A stretch of 64,000 bases of DNA from contig OZ038467.1 of assembly GCA_964036295.1 (NCBI GenBank), positions 12,115,670 through 12,179,669 on the forward strand, in the 5' to 3' direction. Below, piece by piece: positions 24,812-36,200 of this stretch. Source of the DNA: Plumapathes pennacea (lineage: Eukaryota > Cnidaria > Anthozoa > Antipatharia > Myriopathidae). The position numbers were made by a program, and so were the translations under genes. Below the pieces are notes generated by a model. It saw only the letters and a program-made list of their open reading frames with translations, did no database searches and was not told the DNA's origin. The number at the start of each line of letters is the position of its first letter. Position 1 is the first letter of the stretch.

Positions 24812-25356
24812 GGTTTTGGTTTTGATTTTGCTCGTACTTCTAATATTGGTCGGACTTGTTTTTAGTCGTCTCAATGATTGGCTCTGTGATTGCTTTGGTT
24901 TTGGTTTTGCTCGTACTTCTAATTGGTTCGACTTGTTTTTACTCGCCTCAATGATTGGCTCTGTGATTGCTTTGGTTTTGGTTTTGCTCGTACTTCTAAT
25001 TGGTCGGACTTGTTTTTACTCGCCTCAATGATTGGCTCTGTGATTGCTTTGGTTTTGGTTTTGTTCGGACTTCTAATTGGTCGGACTTGTTTTTACTCGC
25101 CTCAATGATTGGCTCTGTGATTGCTTTGGTTTTGGTTTTGCTCGGACTTGTTTTTACTCGCCTCAATGATTGGCTCTGTGATTGCTTTGATTTTGGTTTT
25201 GCTCGTACTTCTAATTGGTCGGACTTGTTTTTACTCGCCTCAATGATTGGCTCTGTGATTGCTTTGGTTTTGGTTTTGCTCGTACTTCTAATTGGTCCGA
25301 CTTGTTTTTACTCGCCTCATTGATTGGCTCTGTGATTGCTTTGGTTTTGGTTTTCG
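24812..25356. repeat. 77-bp minisatellite, seven copies
   Basis: The motif ATGATTGGCTCTGTGATTG occurs at 24874, 24951, 25028, 25105, 25166, 25243 and 25320. Five of the six spacings are exactly 77 bp. One is 61 bp because 16 bp (GTACTTCTAATTGGTC) are missing. The TTGGTTTTGGTTTTGCTCG stretches give the plus strand a coding look, but the translation is only the repeat. Confidence 0.95.
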
Positions 25357-26243
25357 AGAGTCATCTGAAAAGCGCTCTATCATAATCATGGTTCCCGGGG
25401 GGGGGGGGGGGGGGGGGTACATGGTTATATCAAAATGTTGGTCAAAAAACTGGAGATCATGAAGATGACGTGTTATTATAGTTTAATTTTGATGCGTAAA
25501 TTCACCTCTCGTCCCACACGAAAAGCGATCGAATTCAGTTACAAAACGCACCAGTCCCCACACGCTGCCAAAAACGGGTCTTTTTTCAAAAATACGCTTA
25601 AGTTTGTTACTGCCACGTAAAGAGCGAAAACAAAGCACCTGTGCCTCGATTGGCGGGTAGGGGGCACGAAGAAATGAACCGTAGTCAAACAGCGGGTGTA
25701 CTCGCTTTAGTGATTCAACATATGGGCCACAGCTAGCAGGGGGCAGGGGTGCCCCCACCAGACAAAAAATCCTAGCTTCGGCCCTGAACATTGATGTTTC
25801 CACAAATTGCATAAAATCTGCTGACCAAAACTGATTTTGTGAATTCGTTGATCTACATCACTGCACCACCCTCAGAGACACAGGGGGAGGTTGTGGGGCG
25901 GCAAGCAAAAAGCGGCAATTTTGCAGATTGGAAAATACGTCAGGTCAGTATATATTTTCAGAATTGGATTCTACAATGCTTTCTTTGGTTAATAATCTCT
26001 GGAAGTGGTGTACAGGGTGACTGCTGTACTTAAGACGACAGAAAAAATTCAAACGGCAGCAAATCAAGGAAGCAGATTTTTCCTTTACTTAGTAACGTGC
26101 AATATGGCTGTATATTTTTATGCATCTATGAAGTTAGTCGCAAGTTACTAAGGGAGTTGTGCAATAATACATATTTATTATGTAACTTCATTAAATATTC
26201 CACCAATATATGTCATCAAACATGTGTTTTTATGATGTTTCAC

Positions 26244-27287
26244 CTGCAGAAAAGCTGGTGATAACCTTGTCTTGCATGTCTCTGATGCTTCCTTGTTCAT
26301 TTGTGACACCGAATCCCTCACTAAAGGGAGAATGACCACCAAATATTCTGTTTAATAACCCTCAACAGATCTGAAAAAGAAGTGTAAAAACTTTACTCAA
26401 GTCTTCAAAACAATTTAAAACAACAACACTTTCGTACAGTACTCACATAAAGGCCCCCACGTTCCAATAATATTATGTGTAAACATTGGATAGTTTTCTT
26501 TCCTAAACCAGTTACTGAAACATTGGCAAATGCAGATACATCTCATATTCCTTGGGTGTAATAATTTTCAACCATAAAGCACCCCCCCCGCCACCCATCC
26601 TCCATTCCTCAGTACTCAAACAATGCCACATTCAGAGGGGAGGGGGATAGAGTTTTTCAAGGAATAGGTGGATGGAAAGAAAGGGGGTTGAAAAATTTGG
26701 CAGGCAACAAATGCCAATGAACCAATGATTATAAATTACAATTCACTATTCTCAACCATACACGTATGCGAGGTAGTAACAAATTATTTTGCATAACAGT
26801 TTTCACATGTATGGGTTTTGTGAAATATGGGTAGTGGCTTTCAGATCCCTCTTGTCTTAAAAAGGGTACACAATTTATGCTTACAGCATCTTGAACAGGG
26901 TCACCTGTTCTTAGTTACTTCCAGACATAGAGTTTTGCACAGTACCTACTGCTTTCGTGCAAGCACAATTGAGATATGCATCCACAAAAAGCTGGTCAAA
27001 GGAAAATCATATTGGCATTTAACACTCTTCTCTCAATCCCCCCCCCCCCCCCCCCCCCCCCATCAAAAAAACAGGTTTTATGGTTGCTGAAATAGCAGCT
27101 GGATCTGATCAACGCAACTCCATAGAGCAATGTTGAGCTATTTCTAAACCCCTTACCAGTTAATGACTTCAACCCATTCCACTCCTTTGCTGAAGGCTCG
27201 AGCTTTTCACTTGCTCAACCATTTCCAACAAAACCACGTGGAATCCACTCTTTGGAAGACTGTGAGTCGTTTAAGTAGAGTAAACAT
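26244..27287 (-). CDS. Possible small mitochondrial-protein gene, 5' part only
   Basis: A tentative two-exon model on the minus strand. Exon 27287-27220 (68 nt, phase 2 end) starts with ATG and encodes MFTLLKRLTVFQRVD, which looks like a mitochondrial presequence. Exon 26320-26244 (77 nt) has a clean TTTAG acceptor and a CAG/GTGAAA donor and continues in phase with EGFGVTNEQGSIRDMQDK. The GSIRD segment faintly resembles the N-terminus of ATPase inhibitor IF1 (GSIRE in many animals), but I found no exon carrying the rest of such a protein before 24206. It may be chance, a pseudogene, or a gene whose last exon I missed. Confidence 0.25.
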
Positions 27288-27545
27288 GGACGGAGGGTAG
27301 GACAGTATCATGCTGTACGATGCTAGCTTTCTTCTGCTCCTGCATGCTCGTGCACTGCTCACGTCTGAGGGTCACGGCAAGGCAAACCCAGGTTGTCCTA
27401 GTTTGCCACCAGAGAAAACGGCGCGAACTTCCTAAGTCTGGACACTGATTCTCCATAGCGCTGAAATGTCGACAATTCTTCACGTACGTTTATCGTTATT
27501 TAATACTTCTAACAGTAAAAGAGGCCTGACATCCCTGACATGCAA

Positions 27546-27557
27546 GCCGCCATCTTG
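27546..27557 (-). promoter_or_regulatory. YY1-like site upstream of CENPQ
   Basis: GCCGCCATCTTG, the reverse complement of the YY1 core CAAGATGGCGGC, lies 324 bp before the CENPQ start codon and about 260 bp before the ATG of the minus-strand candidate. This fits a bidirectional housekeeping promoter. Confidence 0.4.
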
Positions 27558-27880
27558 AACAAGAACGGCTTTGCCACCTCGCCTGCAAAGCAACTGAGAG
27601 AGTAAGTGGGAGGGGTGGGGTAGTGGAAATTTTTATCTCGTGTTTCCAATTAATCCTTTCGTTTTAGAACCCTTTATATCGAATTATAAAACAATCAATC
27701 AATAGAACGTCACAGCTCTGCTTTTTGTAAATAATTATGTTAATTTTTATGGCTTCACTGCAAATACATTAAGAGCTCCTCTCCCCTCTCCAGAGAGTAG
27801 GTTGATTCGACAAGTCTTGTTTTGGCGGCTTTTCTATCTTCGTTGTTCTGCTTAGTTCGATCAGTTAACTTGATGTTTCA

Positions 27881-30800
27881 ATGGCTAGAACGCGGATCAC
27901 GCCCAAACGGCGCCAGAGAGTGAGTCCATCGAGTGCTCGACACAGCCGTGGAACCCAAAATAAGGTAACAGACTCCGGATTTAAATTGCTCTGAGCTGAT
28001 GCTACGAATCCCGCATTGTTCCCCTCATTATCTTTGGGTATAACGTTGAATTCGTGCTTCGAGGAGCATGATGGTTTGACATACTACGCTAGTAACTTGA
28101 ACAGATTCTTTACAAGTTATCGGCTTTTTAGGTGGGCTGGGGTTGGGGTTATGTCTTACAGTCTGAGAGCTCATATCTTGCACGTACTGTTCATGATTGG
28201 CCACTTTACATCTTAATTTTAGGTGTTTTGGTGACTTTTGTATGCCACATGCATTATCAACACCTTCTACACCTGACCATGTTTTGTTGTGACAGGCCCA
28301 ACCAACCCTTTGGTTTCTTTTCACAGAGAACGCAAAAGAAAACCAATGAATTCCCAAGGGCAACACCAAAAATACATGGTAAGATTTCTGTGTTTGGAAA
28401 CTTTTTAAAGTTTAAATTTGTTGGGGTAAAAACTAAGTACTCAATTTTGGATTCTATTAGAAGCTTTTTTTTGGGGGGGGGGGGGGGGGGGGGGGAGGGG
28501 GGCAAAGAGGAATGCATGAATGAATATTTCAAGTCTCTCATTCTATAAGTCTGCAGATGCAGCCGATTCCCTGGGGCACCTCCGAGTGAGCCCCCTAAGC
28601 TTCTCTCAGCGGTTAAAGCAAAAGCTCCCTGGTGGGAAGTGGCTGTATGCTCCGCCATCATCCTATGCTCTTTTTTTTAGGTAGAAAGAAAAAGGATTCT
28701 AATGTGGCGGCTTCCCAGCAAGCGAAAACCAGTGTCTCACAGAGAATTAGGGACTTGACTGTTACCAAAAAGGCATACACTAAATGGAAGCCATTGTCAT
28801 CACAAACAAAGGAGTATGTTAAACAGATTGTCAAAAGCACTGTCCCGTAAGTATGAAAACTGCTGACTTCCCTAACTGTCCTTTCCTTAAAATCTTAACC
28901 TTTTGAATCCAGATACTTTTTATAGTAATTATCCAAAATGTAGCTGTTCATGACAAGAAGTTGTGTCAAGTGATGCAGAGAGAACACTACATGTTTAGCA
29001 GAGACTATTATGAGTTATTAGTCTTGCTAGTTTTACATTAATATTACAACCGAAATTTGCCCTTTTGAGAAATACTATTTGAGTAGGTGACATATTTCTT
29101 AAAAATAGTTAATCTCATGTACCTTGCATCGTGAAAGTGGCCATTATTAAATTATTTTTGGTGCATGGCTGTTAATCCAGCTTGGAAATGCTGCTCAGTA
29201 GTAATTTATCAAAGTTATGTATACATTTGTTACTGTACAGGGCTTGAAATGGCGACCGATACGGTCACCAATGCGACCAAACCAGTACCTTTGGCGACTA
29301 AAACCTCTCCAGCAGTTGCCAAATTGGCGACTAGCTTTAGACTAAAACAATGACACAATGTACCTTGTATACCAGTGTTCAAATTTTAGTGTAGTTGAGC
29401 AGGGAATATCACCAAAGCACTTACAGTTGTCTTAGATCCCTTTTGTCTTCCAATATTTCTTCAGAACCATTCTGAACACATTTGGCAAAGAGGCTGAGAA
29501 GGAGCAGATTCAACAAGACTTAAATACTCTGTGTGAGAGGTAAGTTAGACTGCAAAAACAATTCTTTCCATTTTCTGCACTGGGATAAATATAATTGAGC
29601 ATAATATTTAATCAAGCAAACAAATACAGTGTGGGAAAAGTGAGCGTATCTGGTACATCTATATATTAATGTTAATGTCATTAGAGTTACTGTATTGCTG
29701 TTAACAAGGAAATTTCTCCTTTGCTACATGATTGTATAGCTTTTTGTAGTAGTATCTTTTAAAAAGCACAACTTTAGCTGCACATTTGGTTCAGAACAGC
29801 TTTCTAAGAATTTGGGGTCTACATTAGATCATTTAATATCTTCAAGACTATCCCCTTGTTATCTGCAGTAGGTCTGTGATCTCAAAACAAACTTATTTTC
29901 ACTGGGCCCGACCTAATTTCTATAAACCGAAACACATTGACTTTGTTTTTGTGCTTTCTTCTATCCTTGTGAATATTTCAATAAAATAATAATCGTGTAG
30001 AGTGGTTGCTGAACTGGAGTGTCTCAAAGGTCCGGCTCACAAGGAGAGCCACGCAGAAGCTCACACGGTAAGTCATATCGTTTTCCCGCTACACACACAA
30101 GCACACATACACAATCACAACTACGTTGTTCGTTGAAGAACTACAGCTAGTGCACTCGCACTCACTCGCACTGACTTGAAAAAGCAACGACTCACCCAGA
30201 AATAGCCTTACTAGAATAAATTACTGACCTAAACAACAAAAGGGACTAACGAGCTATTGTGAGAATGCCATGCACTAGGGAATGTAACAGTATTCTGGAC
30301 GGATACGCGTGAGTACAAGTAGCTTGAACGACAACGCGTGAATAAAAACTAACTAATAAGAAAAAGAAAATTAAAACAACGCAAGTTAGTTCAGTTCAGT
30401 CTATTCGGCGCGCGTGCCGAACATACGTATATAAGCTAACACAAACACATACATAAAGAGTGCGCAATGCATGCACCAACACAAATACATGCAACAACAG
30501 CTGAAACATTTCATCAAACATTTTTGCTTCCCTGACGCAAGTTTTGTTTCCGAAACATGTGTTTTGTCATTGAGCCACAGATAATGGTCTTTACTTTGTT
30601 TCAGAGAGACCTTGAAGACGCACTTTTGTCATACAACAACCAAGTGGACAATTTAGAAAAAGAGTTAGAGGAACAAAAAAGGTTAGTTGTGGCGCACCAA
30701 ACAAACCTTGAAAACGGGTTTCCAGCTCCGAATTCAATCCAGGGAGAGGGGTCAAACCTCCACCAGTTGGAGCTTCCGTAAGAGGAAACCCTTGGGAAGC

Positions 30801-32342
30801 AGAAAAAGTGTCCGTAACTGGAACTGTCCGCTTACGAGCATGTTTAGACGCATAGTTTTACTGAGCTAGAATATAAACGGGGTTTCGTAAAGACGTCGAC
30901 CGTAGTAGAGCTGTCCACTTACGAGAATGTACGTCATCCGCCCGGAGAGCGTCGCCTTTAGATCATTCTAGTGTAAGCTGCACTCCTGGATGATGTTGAA
31001 ACTTCATTTCACTTGCAGTCTGTTGGCTGAGGCGGAGAAAAGGCTGAGCGAGTATCAAGATGGCGTAGAGCCCGCGGACAGCGACGGACGGGCTAAAGAA
31101 GACAAGGTAAAAACGGCCGCCCATGGCAAAAATGACTTTTTAGGAATGTTGGGTTTTACTTAATCATTCATTAATGCCCAATGTTGGCCCACAGATCCTT
31201 ACTTTCTTCATTCATACTTAGTTCTAGTACTCTCTCTCTCCAGCTTCATCCGCTACTGAGGATAGAACCAATAAACACGTTGAATCTGCCCAGCGTCGTT
31301 TATGGGGAAGAGAGGACGCGTTTCATGGACGAGGTATTGCATCGCATTAAACTTGCATCACAGACTTGTACACCCTAACTGACTAGTATATATGCAAGTT
31401 AGAGACGCAAGGCGATGCGAGATGCGGTAGGACGCGTTAGTGGTGCAAAAATTAACCCGAACTTTTCAGGGTTTCTGAATTAAGAAATATATAACGCGTC
31501 ACCGTGTAATATAGCCTCATCTAAACACGCGGGAAGGGGGAGAACACGAGAGTAGCGTAAGGAAACCACGAGGCCGCCGAGTGGTTTCCGACGCTACTCG
31601 AGTGTTCTCCCAACTTCCCAAGTGTTTAGATGAGGCTATATTACACGGTGACGCGTTATATATTTCTTTTATAAAATAATTAGTCAAGTAAAAAACATCG
31701 CGTATCGCGTCAGCGCGTAATATACTCTCATGTAACACGGTTATTTAGCCAATCAGGGCGCGCGTAGTATCATAGTTATTTAATTATATATTACTGTAGA
31801 ACGTCGCTATTTCGAACTCTTAAGGGAAGCGAGAAATAGTTCGAGATAGCGGGGTTCTACCAAGGGAAATTTCTACCAAGTTCATTTCCAAGGGAAATCG
31901 ATTTCTGTTCAAGATAGCGGGGAGTTTGAGATAAACCGAGTTCGAAGTAGCGGGGTTCTACTGTAGAAGGCAATTGTGTTTGTATCTTTGCGAAAGCTCT
32001 TGACAACAGAGTCCGCTTTTTTGAAGTCTCTCGAGCTTTAAAACGGGTGAAAAGAACGAATTCCATTCTAAGTTATCATAACCGACATGGTGCGAGACGC
32101 GCAAAGGTATACGGGCTTTCAATTTAATTGTACGTTTTGTTGCGCTGATTGACTGATTGACCGTTTTTAATCAGACATATGTTGTTTTGCACCGGCAGAT
32201 GCCTCCTGAATTGGAGAAGAATGGCCGAAGGCTCGCTCGCTCCCTGGCTGGTGTCGAGGAACAGGCTGATAGGCTACATATTCCGCAGTGGCTTGAAACC
32301 GTGGCACAAGTGGCGGAAAACATCACGCGCGGCTCTTCTTGA
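27881..32342 (+). CDS. CENPQ: Centromere protein Q (inner kinetochore CCAN subunit)
   Basis: CENP-Q is part of the CENP-O/P/Q/U/R group of the constitutive centromere-associated network and helps hold kinetochores to spindle microtubules. Nine exons join in phase: 27881-27964, 28327-28378, 28681-28846, 29465-29539, 30001-30067, 30605-30681, 31019-31106, 31244-31333, 32199-32342, giving about 280 aa; vertebrate CENP-Q is near 270. The first 75 residues are basic and Ser-rich, as in the family. The diagnostic stretch is KWKPLSSQTKEYV (from residue 80), then ILNTFGKEAEKEQI, LCERVVAELECLKGP and a coiled coil (DLEDALLSYNNQVDNLEKEL). The C-terminal part, with LNLPSVVYGEE, is in the position of the vertebrate Leu-Pro-rich segment. 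Intron 6 carries a dispersed repeat and intron 8 a foldback element. The match is from remembered family features, not an alignment. Confidence 0.85.
28464..28502. repeat. Poly-G tract in CENPQ intron 2
   Basis: A run of more than 20 G, broken by one A, follows a T run. Similar G or C runs occur at about 25398, 27039, 35567, 53250 and 63198. These are slippage-prone and likely to be mis-sized in an assembly. Confidence 0.9.
30760..30945. repeat. Dispersed repeat, copy 1
   Basis: Carries GTGTCCGTAACTGGAA, CTTACGAG and GTAGAGCTGTCCACTTACG in the same order as the copies at 34478-34640 and, more diverged, 48370-48475. It lies in intron 6 of CENPQ. Alternating direct and inverted CTTACGAGA-type motifs suggest a foldback-type non-autonomous element. 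Confidence 0.75.
31484..31667. repeat. Near-perfect foldback element
   Basis: Arms of about 85 bp: AAATATATAACGCGTCACCG at the left returns as reverse complement at 31648-31667. The centre is near 31575. It carries the GTGTTCTCCCAACTTCCC segment shared with 2389-2570 and a fragment near 1270. The adjoining 31735-31775 (AATCAGGGCGCGCGTAGTAT) matches 1505-1545 in reverse. It lies in intron 8 of CENPQ. Confidence 0.85.
31792..31968. repeat. Dispersed repeat with TACTGTAGAA ends
   Basis: Begins TACTGTAGAACGTCGCTATT and ends GGGGTTCTACTGTAGAA, with an internal copy of the GCGGGGTTCTACCAAGGG motif. A diverged relative is at 36036-36184 in a GNPTG intron (CAGTAGAACTTGCAATTTTG to GCAAGGTTCTACTA). 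Confidence 0.65.
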
Positions 32343-33221
32343 ATTGATTGGTTAAATAGAATTCTCTGAACCACAGTCCTTTGTGTGCCAAAAAGAAAAC
32401 CTCGATCCCATCCCGATCCAATCTCGATCCATTTTCAGGGCACGCAGGAAAATTGAAAGAAATCGGCGATTGGTCCATTTCCATCCAACACATTTAACAA
32501 GATCAGTTTCATTTGATCTAAAAGTTATGGTGGCGACGTTATCGCGCGTGATTTATCGATCCGACTTGCTGCTGGCTGTCCAATACACTTTGCGAGTTTT
32601 CTACGAAAAAATGGACAAAACTTTCGTATGAAAGGAAAATGGCTGCCAATAGTTTTTCGCTCGTATTGACTATCGAAAGGTGATACTGGCAGATTTTTCA
32701 CAGACAAGAATTTCCTTTACCCTTCCACTGCCAAAGGCGTGACTCAACCGAAAAAAAGTTCCTGATTGTTCCTTTTTCTTTCTTTCTTTTTTTTTTTTTT
32801 TCTCGTTCTGGCTGTGCGTGCGGACTGTATTTGTTGATTAAAAGTAACAGCTTACTATTTTGGTTTTTATTGTGAAGCCCTGGCCAAACGAGATGCAAGT
32901 TAAACTTGCTTCGACTTGCATCTAGTATCAATGAATGTGTTTCCACGTGTGCTCACATGAACATACTCACTGCACTTAAACCAGGGGAGGGGGCGTAGTT
33001 TGGTAGTGTGACATTTCGGAGCATGCACTTAAACTCTACTATCTTTTTTCAGAATTGTACCAACAAATGTGGCCTTATTGTCAATTCCAGACCACAAAGC
33101 TCTTTTTCAGACAAAAAACGCTTGAAAAATGAAGTATCCAGTCCCCCGCCGTTGCCGCTGCAGGAGACTAGGCACGAGATTGCGATATATGCAAGTTTAC
33201 ATAATGTCTGAATAGTCCAAA

Positions 33222-36200
33222 ATGGTCGGCGTTGTGTTGTTGGCGTTGCTTATTTCTGGTGAGTTATCTAAACCATATGTAAGTTAAGCATATAAGATAG
33301 CAGAATATAGAATAATGATCGGGAGGATGATTTGAGTTTTTTATGTTTATCGATCAACTGAAATCTCGTGAACTCTGTCCACTATAGCAAATGTTGATAA
33401 AGCCAAAGGAAAAGCTGTTAAAATTGTTGAAGAACCAGCCGTGTACCGAGGCATGTAAGTATGCAGTACCACTCTCTATGATAGGGGATAATCAAAAACT
33501 TAGTTCACCTGACTATCAAAACTGAATATTCTCAAACTGAATCACTGCAGTGACAAACACATATAATGCATCATGTGAAAACCAGTCCTAAACATTTGTC
33601 TAGGTTGGCGTTTCTGTGCTATGATGATGACGATGATGGTGATGATGATAATGTTTGATATATCTCAATTATGTTTTTCAGAAATACCTACTATCAGCAG
33701 AGACAAGCCTCGTTGGAGGTACAGAATCACTCTGTGTGTTCTCAGTCATCAATCAATCAGTTTAATAGTTGGTGTGATCAGTCTGTCAATCTTCAGTTAC
33801 TTTTATAAATCACAATAATTTGAATGCAGGAAGTTTTTTGTTAGTGTGGTAGTAAACATGAAAGTATAGGACATGGAATCTTGATAACTTGCACCTCTAT
33901 GAAAAATTGGAGATTGCACTGTATCTTGATGTTATATTTATGGGCTTTCGTTTCATTTCGTTTCGCAAAATACAGTAAGCCATATTGATGTGATGTACAG
34001 AGATCGGGCTAAAAATACTCAAAATAGCAGTCAACATATTCTTCATGTGGCATTCAGAATATCCATGTGACTGTCTGTTTACATATAAATAAATGGCTGT
34101 ACACCATGGTTGTGATGTGATAGTCAGAAACTTCAAGTTAATTAATCCTTGTTTTTTGTTGTTGTTGTTTTGTGTGTATTACTTTTTTTTCAGAAAAGAA
34201 TAGTGGCTAGAGTAAAGGAGAAACCCTTTACAGGTTAGCTATCAAATGCTTTAAGTCATTCAAATAGAAAATATTATGTCTTAGTCACAAAGTAAAGCAT
34301 GCTATTTGATCCATATTGGAAATTATACGGGTAGGTTGCCTTATCATATTTTACATTCTCACCTATCATCTGTCTGTCCTCTTCAAAGGTCCATCATATT
34401 TCAAGTCCCTTGATGGAAAATGCTTTGTCTTGCAACAGAATGGGTAACTGCAGTTCTTAAGATGACAAATTAGTATACAGTTGAAGCTCCTGTAAGCAGA
34501 CACCCCTGGGAAGCAGACAAAGTGTCCGTAACTGGAAATGTCTGCTTACGAGAATGTGTAATTACAAAGTTGACTGAGCTAGAGTTTAAATGGGGTTTCT
34601 TAGCATTCATAAGTAGAGCTGTCCACTTACGAGAGTCAGTCTTTCTGCACTACTAGGTAACTACAGTCAAAGCTTTCTAGGGCTACAAATTGTGTGCTCA
34701 CTGTGTTATTTCTGTGGCTGTACTCAAATAGGGAACCAGCACAACAGCACATAGTAGAATGTGTATCCTGATAATGGCTGATATAAATCTTTTGCTGCAG
34801 GTACAAGTATGAGTTGTGTCCATTTCACAATGTCACTCAGAAGGAGGAGTCATCTCGATGGAATGCATTCTCAGGAGTGTTAGGGTAACAGCTGCTATTT
34901 TGCCTTGTATCATGCACAAATGTCCCTCCCCTTCTCCCCAGACCTGCCCACTCTCCTGCTCTTATGGTTTATCTGCTACCAAGTACATGTACTAAACAAT
35001 TAAGTCTTGTTTATGTCCTTTGCAGTGTTTGGAAGGAGTGGGTTATTGTCAACAACACATTTCAAGCCATGCTATTGACTGAAGGTGACTTATGCCAAGG
35101 GAACACACCCCGAGAAACCAAGGTACAGTATGAGTATAGAGTGCAGAATCAATCAGTGGAGGCCAAAAAGCACCCAAAATAATGGTTCAAGAAAAGAATA
35201 ATGAAAAACTGAAATAATACGTGACCGCAGTACATATGAGTGCAGCGACAGGATGAAAGAGGAAGAAATACGCTGCACCAAGAGTAGACCTCCAGCTTTT
35301 CATGGAAGTCTCTGACATTCACACTTCATCTCTCACTAACACACGTTGATCTGCCCTCTTTTTGAAAGATCTAGTTGGAACTTTTGTGTGTGTCTATGGG
35401 GTACCATCTGTTATGCATTTGTTGGCTGGAGCAAATTAAATATTATGTGTGATAGATGTTGTCATTGTGGTCCTGACTTTTCACACAGAATAACGAAAGT
35501 AAGGAAATTGGGCCACTTGGATCAAGTAGGACAGGCCCAGGACTAAAAACCCTTACCTCCCCACCCCCCCCCCCCCTCCCCCCCCTGCCCCAGACCAAAA
35601 TATTGAGTTTTTGACAGTTTTTCAGACCAAAATTTGCAATTTTAAGTAATATAAGTATTTGTGTGTTTTGCAGGTGTTTTTAAAGTGTGGTGAAGAGAAC
35701 AAACTGGTGTCTGTGAAAGAACCAAACATCTGCAAATATGATCTAGTGTTCCACACTCCCCTGGCCTGTCCACTGGATAGTTTGTTGGGTGTGTATTTTA
35801 AGATTTACCTTCATTGTGCACAGTTCATAAGGTATTGAAATTTAGTTTACAATTATTTTAAAATATTGTACTTTGGACATCTTAATTATCGTTCAAGTTT
35901 TGTTACAAAAACTTGATGTTGCTATCAAAATAATATATCAGAGTTGTTCTCTATTTTAGCTCTACAGTACCCTATAAATGTTCTTCCTATCTTGACAATA
36001 ATTACTTAACTACCTGGCAGATACTTTTTTGTATTACAGTAGAACTTGCAATTTTGAAGTCCCATGGGATGTGAAAAAAAAGTTCTAAATTAGTAACCAA
36101 AAGCTACTCCAAGGGATTTGGCTTGACTTCAAAATAACAGGGACTTCGAATTAACTGAGTTTGAAATAGCAAGGTTCTACTATATTAAAATCGTGACATA

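Larger units (their letters stand above)
24206..27880. other. Spacer between divergent coiled-coil gene and CENPQ
   Basis: I see no complete gene. It holds a 77-bp minisatellite (24812-25356), a G run (about 25398-25419), a C run (about 27039-27060), and a weak two-exon candidate on the minus strand (27287-27220 and 26320-26244). A YY1-like site at 27546-27557 probably marks a bidirectional promoter. Confidence 0.5.

Noticed and set aside
24783-25323. Long plus-strand frames giving repeated SMIGSVIALVLVLLVLLIG peptides that look like membrane segments
   Set aside because: They are translations of the 77-bp minisatellite. 77 is not a multiple of 3, so the frame changes with each unit and there is no start or splice context.
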